NCBI GenBank assembly: GCA_000611775.1
Contig: KK106982.1
Coordinates: forward strand, 5,040,391 to 5,104,390
Direction: 5' to 3'
DNA: 64,000 nt
Origin: Umbilicaria muhlenbergii
Taxonomy: Eukaryota; Ascomycota; Lecanoromycetes; Umbilicariales; Umbilicariaceae
The notes beneath the pieces are model-generated. The model was not told the origin of the DNA and searched no databases. It saw only the letters and a list, made by a program, of their open reading frames with translations. The translations under genes were made by a program, and so were the position numbers. Within the stretch, counting starts at the first letter, position 1, and every line of letters begins with the position of its first letter. Positions 59,336 to 64,000 of this stretch are shown piece by piece.

Positions 59336-60716
59336 GCAGGATTGATTAAAATCTGAGTGTGATTCATTCAAAAGAGTCTTAATATAATGTTGAAATCTTT
59401 CATGTCTACAATCATCATGAGGGTGAGTCACTGAGAATGACTGCAGACCTTCATAATTAAATAAATTATATATATAACTCATCTCACTGTCTTCTTCTGA
59501 AAATCATGTAAGGTTTAAAGCTTTGACAATGATACTGCTTTAATTTTAAATCATTCAATCAGAGTCTTTGCCAGGTTAGCATTAATGAATGCATATTCAA
59601 TTGACTCAATATCAAGTAAAGCCTTGACTCATAACTTAACCTCATTCAGAGTGAGCTTGCAATTCACTTTAAATGATGTTCAAGTGAACAGAATGTCTTC
59701 ACTGATCATTAATATTAATATCACAAGAGGATTATCATTGATTTTTATCATGACTTTAATAAAAAAACACCTTTTCCTGAATCTGATTCAAAATCAGAAT
59801 CAGAATCAAATATGATTTATTACATGCATTTTAATGTTGAAGTCTTTTTCTTTCTGTTCTTATTTAAACAGTTTAAGGCAAGATGCTTCTGTTCATTGCA
59901 TTTAAAGTAACATTTTTTCTTTATCTGTTGTTCTTTGACAGCATCTGAGTGTGATGTTCAGTTCAGTGTTCAAGGAACTGACTCAGTGATTATTTAAATA
60001 ATTGATTTTAAAGTCTTAATAAAATGTTCAGTCTTTGTATGAGTTTGACTTGCAGAAGAAGATGTCAGTTGAGGTTTAATAATCTTCTTTGCATCAAGCA
60101 GTCATAAAGTCTGATTAATTCACTGACAGCACTTAATGAGTTCATAAAGATCTTCAGGTCTGTCATCATCAGTGTTTAATTATTATTAAATGATGTTGTT
60201 CACCTTGTTCAGAAGTTCTCCTATTCAGTATGAATTAAGAAACTCATTCAATTCAGTAACATATCACTGAAAATCAGCTCAGAAGGATGAGAAGTCTTTA
60301 AATTCTTAATAAAGTTTATGAAATTCATCAATGACAGTACATTTTTGATCTGAGTTTCTGTAGATTCAGGTCAAATGTTTTAGCAGTTTAATAACATTTA
60401 AATAAGCTGTTCAAGATGCTGAATTCATTTAAGGCTTTATGTGTTTAACAGAGTCATCTTTAATCTTCATTTTCACATATGTTATCTTTATCTGTTCAGT
60501 GAGGTATTGTTCATTCATTGTTAATAAGTAATTTCTAATCTTTGTTACTCATTCATCATATTTTAAACAGTTATTGAAGAACATTAATAAATCAGAGAGC
60601 TTTAATAATCTGAATGATTTTTTAACTGTGAGTTGAGGAAAATCAGGTTGAGGAGTGCTCATGATTATGATTCTTTATTCAAGGTATGTTATCACATCAG
60701 CTTGTTCAATGACTTT

Positions 60717-61003
60717 TGTCAAAGTCATCATATATAGTATGACAGTACAACATTATGATATGACATTATAATACAACACTATGATATGACATTATAACTT
60801 AAATATGATGACTCAGCGCTTAGCACTTTGACATCAAGTGAAAACTCTTCACAAGAAGATGCAGAAACCTGCTTCCTCAGTGATCAATTTTGTCATCAAA
60901 TAAAAGATGTATAATCATTGCATTGACTTTATCATAATTATATTGCTTACAACATCCTGTTCAAACATCATTATGATGATTGTTGTACACTCAGTTTTTT
61001 ACA
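60717..61003 (+). repeat. Solo LTR of family G
   Basis: The 5-base duplication ACTTT at 60712-60716 and 61004-61008 frames a 287-base LTR (TGTCAAAGTCATC ... GTTTTTTACA). It lies in the gag region of the family C element. These clean edges define the true ends of the G LTR used elsewhere in this annotation. Confidence 0.9.
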
Positions 61004-61444
61004 ACTTTCTTTTTTAATTTCTTATTTTTATTCTTCATTTTTTCATAGTCTGCTTGTAGTTCTTCATGTGCCTTTATAATGATGTCAATTTCATTCAAAG
61101 ACTGCTCATGATCAGTGATTAATTATTAAAGAGCAGTCATTGCTTCAGAGGAATGTTCTTATAAGAGATTAATTAAGATCTCTGCATTCAGAGTGATCAA
61201 GATCTGATTGATCAGGTTTTCATTTAAAATAAATTGTTTATCATTCACAGAAGTCAATAAAGACTCTTTAATTCATGAGTAAATTACATTATCAGTTTCT
61301 CTGATCATCATGATTAATTTTTGATTTAATTGTAATTCTGATTCTGATTCTGATTCTGATTCTGATTCTGGTTCAATTTCAATCTGATTCAGAATTCATT
61401 CAGGATGCCTCACAGCAAAAGATAAAAAAGAGAGATTAAAATAA

Positions 61445-61707
61445 TGTCAAGATTATGCAAATTATAAATCAATGCATGTGTTTTGACAGCTGACATTTAG
61501 TTACAGAGAAGAATTTTAATCTAAGAAGCAAAAGAAAGAAAAAGCATGAAGATTAAAACTTTTATGTACATGTTAAGCTCATTAGTTTAATCACTGTTAA
61601 TTTATTCAATTTAAGCGCTGCTAACCTGTTCAGTTATTCAGTTCAGTATATCATTCAGATCATTCAGTTCATTCAGTTCAGTTCAACATTCAGGTGTAAA
61701 CCTGACA
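61445..61707 (-). repeat. 5' LTR of family C (263 bp)
   Basis: It starts TGTCAAGATTATGC and ends GTAAACCTGACA. The C leader (TTTTAATCTC... to the AGGATGCCTCA words) lies to its left on the minus strand, so this is the 5' LTR. Confidence 0.8.
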
Positions 61708-62094
61708 ATTGCATGACTGATACCTTGTAAGTTGATGCTTAAAGTGTAACAAGTGATGTTGTAGTGATTGAAGTAGTACTGTCATTCATTGAACTGTTCA
61801 TATTACAAGTAATCATGAATAGAATTAGAAGATAGAATTAGTAAATTGCCTTTGATACATGAATTGAGCATGAGCTCATAACTATGAATCTACCTGTGTT
61901 TATATAAACTATAGAAGACTCATGTGATCAAGGTGATCATAATGATCAAACCCTCAATCACTTCAAACAGCTCAATCACTCTGATTAAGATGATCAAGGT
62001 GTTTAAGTCTTCACTCACCTTGATCACTTCAATCAGTACCAGCTGTTCACTGTGTGTGCATACTTTCAAGTACTAATCTGATTAAGTCATAACA
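61708..62094 (-). mobile_element. Family D 5' LTR and primer-binding region (fossil)
   Basis: Positions 61708-61744 match the sequence next to the D LTR at 30990-31026, and 61745-62094 is the LTR itself (TGTAACAAGTG ... GTCATAACA). The D body should continue to the left but is replaced by family C. The mutated, AT-rich block ends at the outer edge of this LTR. Confidence 0.75.
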
Positions 62095-62585
62095 CAACAC
62101 TAACTGCTAAAACCTTAAGTACGTGTGATGACAGCCTACGTGTACAATGATTATGCTGAAAATGCACTGTTATACAACTCGCATGTATCAGCTGTTTAAC
62201 ATGTTGAACTAAAATAACTGTTGTTTTACTGTAACTCAGACTCAACTCTGAAATTTCATTAACATTATAGTATCTTCACCGCTCGCAGTGCTTCTACAGG
62301 TCAAACTGTACAAGTACACTTTTTTATTGTCTAACCATTTATATACGGTAATCTCAGCACGTAGGACTCCCTTAAGGTAGTTGCGTGGCACGATTAGGGC
62401 ATTTATTTATTTCATTATATGACGTGGCTGTGGATTAAACTTGGTTCTATTCATGGATTTTAACGTTCAAAGACTAGCGCCTCAAAAGACGGTGTGGCTC
62501 AGATGTCGGTCAATTACTCTATAAATAAGTACTTAACTGCTTCACTCATATCCCCTGTTAGAGGTGTATATGCTAAAATTGCAAG
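62095..62585. other. Single-copy intergenic DNA at the edge of the repeat block
   Basis: Base composition changes here: CpG words (ACGTGT, TACGTG, CACGCT, GACGTGG) reappear and TGA/TCA enrichment fades. No frame, repeat or RNA gene is recognised. It may contain the former upstream region of the dehydrogenase remnant. Confidence 0.6.
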
Positions 62586-63345
62586 ATGAGGGATGGTGTT
62601 GGGAGACGGATTGCACCTACACCAGGGTCTACTATGTATGCCGCTGATATGCAGCTTGGCTCCAAGATACATTTCCTAGGCCGCAGCGTCGACGTTTTTC
62701 ATCTCGATGTCGGCTCGCCCGATTCCGTGTTAGCTTTCATGAAACACTTCGGCGGGCAGCCGTTAGATTTACTTAGCAATGACCTATTTTATCAGGTAAT
62801 GGTGTATGTGATCTGAATTGTTACCTGGTCTGGCAGATACTGAGTGGATATATTGCTTCTCAACATTGCCGGTATACACAGGCCGACATGAGCTTGCGCG
62901 GTCTATCTGTGGATATCTAGCATCAGGTGTGATGGCACCGCACGAATCCGACACCTTGACATCCTCAAATCTGGCCATCTTCTCCAAGACCTTCGCATCA
63001 AATACAATCAGTCCCTTTGCGCTGGCCGCAAGCGCTGCTGCCGAATCTGCTTCGCTCGTCAAGTCCGCGCATTGGCAAAAACGTCCTCACGCGTAGGCTC
63101 TATGGCCGACAACAGCTCCGGTAGTTCGTATACCTACCGCTCCTCCAAAGCTGCGTTGAACAGCACCAGCAAGAGCATAGCGGTGGACTTGATGGACAAC
63201 GGAGTGGTAATGGTGAGCATGCATCCTGGCATTGTGAAGATGGGGCTCGATGCAAGCAGCCACACCATGCCATTGGGCCAGAGGAGGCGGCCGGCAAGCT
63301 TTGGAAAATACAGACGAGTAAGACGATTGAGGAAGTAGGGACATT
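62586..63345 (+). pseudogene. Short-chain dehydrogenase/reductase remnant
   Basis: SDR enzymes use NAD(P)H to reduce carbonyls or oxidise alcohols. Readable pieces in order: VDVFHLDVGSPDSVLAFMKH (about 62688-62747) with GGQPLDLL, GVMAPHESDTLTSSNLAIFS and KTFASNTISPFAL (about 62930-63025), QALLPNLLRSSSPRI (about 63029), SSRVGSMADNSS, YRSSKAALN with the catalytic Tyr and Lys (about 63140), VSMHPGIVKMGL, and PEEAAGKLWKIQTSKTIEEV near the end. They fall in at least three frames. The N-terminal GxxxGxG nucleotide-binding motif is absent. About 150 bases between DLL and GVMAP could be an intron or an insertion. It is a host gene that decayed by small indels rather than by the C-to-T process seen to its left. 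Confidence 0.75.
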
Positions 63346-64000
63346 TTTGCATTGAGAGGGGGGATGAAGCTGGAATGGTGATCACGCGTGTGCCCGGGTA
63401 GGTATAGGGAGAGATGCATGATATGTTTAGTGGATATTCTTTTCATTTTGTGATGGGCTATCTCTGTAGTCAAGTCATTCTTTCCTTTGTACCGAGTATA
63501 CACCGACCACGTGGATGTGCCGCAGACGGGAACGTGTCCAACGTGCACCCATTCCTCTTTGACACGTGGAGCCCAAACGCCCATCACAATGCACATGGCC
63601 CAAGGAAGAGGCTGCTAGGACCAAGCACATTCTAGACGCCGACCTTCGCAACACTGCAACGTCGAAATGAGACGAGAGCTGCGCAAAAATGGGCATGGGG
63701 CTTTCTTCGACACGCTATTCGGCATCCATGATGTCGTCCAATTGTGGAGAGGCCCAGCGTCTTCGTTTCCTCAGCTCACTCCGGTGAACGCTTCCTACGG
63801 CGGCCCGGCTGATTTGCGAAGCGTGCAGCCTGCAACTCTTTACGCTGTTGGAGACTGATACGGGACGTGGTAGCCAAATGTGATGATGCGGCGTGAGTAG
63901 GGACATGGCGGTACGCGGGTTTCTCGTCGTATACGATATCATGATAGGTGTTGCCTCCGCAGAATAGGCTTCTCAGAGGACGAGCCCATGAAGCAGGACC
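63346..64000. other. GC-balanced DNA without a recognised gene
   Basis: Several overlapping frames on both strands (for example 63087-63596 minus, 63667-63858 plus, 63715-63942 minus) show no known motif and no consistent choice of strand. The plus stretch MRRELRKNGHGAFFDTLFGI at 63667 could be a gene edge, but nothing supports it. A neighbouring gene may begin beyond the window. Confidence 0.5.

Larger units (their letters stand above)
54312..61707 (-). mobile_element. Ty3-type LTR element, family C, copy with both LTRs (fossil)
   Basis: LTRs lie at 54312-54566 (3') and 61445-61707 (5'). Read on the minus strand: leader; gag about 61400-59850; protease region about 59800-59340; repeat-rich linker 59340-59100; reverse transcriptase about 59100-58050 (YLNDILIYSEF readable in 58276-58479); RNase H about 57950-57480; a 15-base repeat; integrase about 57200-55640; chromodomain-like remnants 54793-54567. 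Three insertions interrupt it: a solo G LTR, a solo C LTR and IR-1 copy 4. Without them it would be about 6.0 kb. Its outer flanks show no matching 5-base duplication. Dozens of breaks. Confidence 0.85.

Noticed and set aside
59088-59345. An 85-codon Ser/Phe-rich plus-strand frame
   Set aside because: It is a by-product of the TTCATTCA-type repeat in the family C linker.
62586-62816. The 76-codon frame as a complete small protein
   Set aside because: Its second half is the middle of an SDR enzyme, and the rest of that enzyme continues downstream in other frames.
63087-63596. A 169-codon minus-strand frame
   Set aside because: It overlaps the SDR remnant on the other strand and has no recognisable motif. 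GC-rich DNA gives such shadow frames.

Overview
The window looks like a repeat graveyard from a filamentous fungus, most likely an ascomycete. The evidence is the mix of degraded chromodomain-type Ty3 elements, a BED-finger hAT transposon with short fungal introns, a Tad-like LINE tail and a Crypton with a GCR1_C-like domain. Positions 1 to about 62094 are AT-rich, nearly free of long reading frames and very rich in TGA/TCA. From 62095 the sequence changes abruptly to ordinary, GC-balanced DNA that carries a decayed short-chain dehydrogenase/reductase (SDR) gene. The species cannot be named from the sequence.

Layout, left to right. Ty3 family A (minus) with its 5' LTR, 1-1600. The 3' end of family G, 1601-1975. 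Family D (plus), 1976-7554. Family C (plus), 7555-12090, split by a small hAT at 10558-11336. Inverted-repeat element IR-1, copy 1, 12091-13210. A G fragment and a G LTR from 13211, the LTR split by a large hAT (13668-20890) whose left end lies in an 840-base assembly gap. G (minus), 20930-27984. D (minus), 27985-31415. A (minus), 31416-32935. IR-1 copy 2. An unassigned 0.6 kb. C (plus) second copy, 34432-36685. IR-1 copy 3. A Crypton recombinase gene, 37806-40394. Unassigned repeat-rich DNA with a 276-base palindrome. G (plus), 44041-52240, with a LINE tail inside. Family H, 52241-54311. A C element with both LTRs (minus), 54312-61707, carrying three insertions. A D LTR, 61708-62094. Then single-copy DNA.

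The nesting gives relative ages: C, G and D bodies are old, and hATs, solo LTRs and IR-1 came later. Where copies of plain DNA elements can be compared, most clear C-to-T differences lie at CpG and CpC while CpA and CpT look spared. This resembles repeat-induced point mutation (RIP) but has an unusual target context. The large hAT, called hAT-T here, is the most system-like object. It encodes a BED/hAT transposase, a second multi-exon gene with a tandemly repeated exon-intron unit and an acidic tail, and perhaps a third gene on the opposite strand running into the gap. A second notable pattern is a cysteine-rich reading frame lying antisense between pol and the 3' LTR in two Ty3 families. All Ty3-type elements here are broken fossils.
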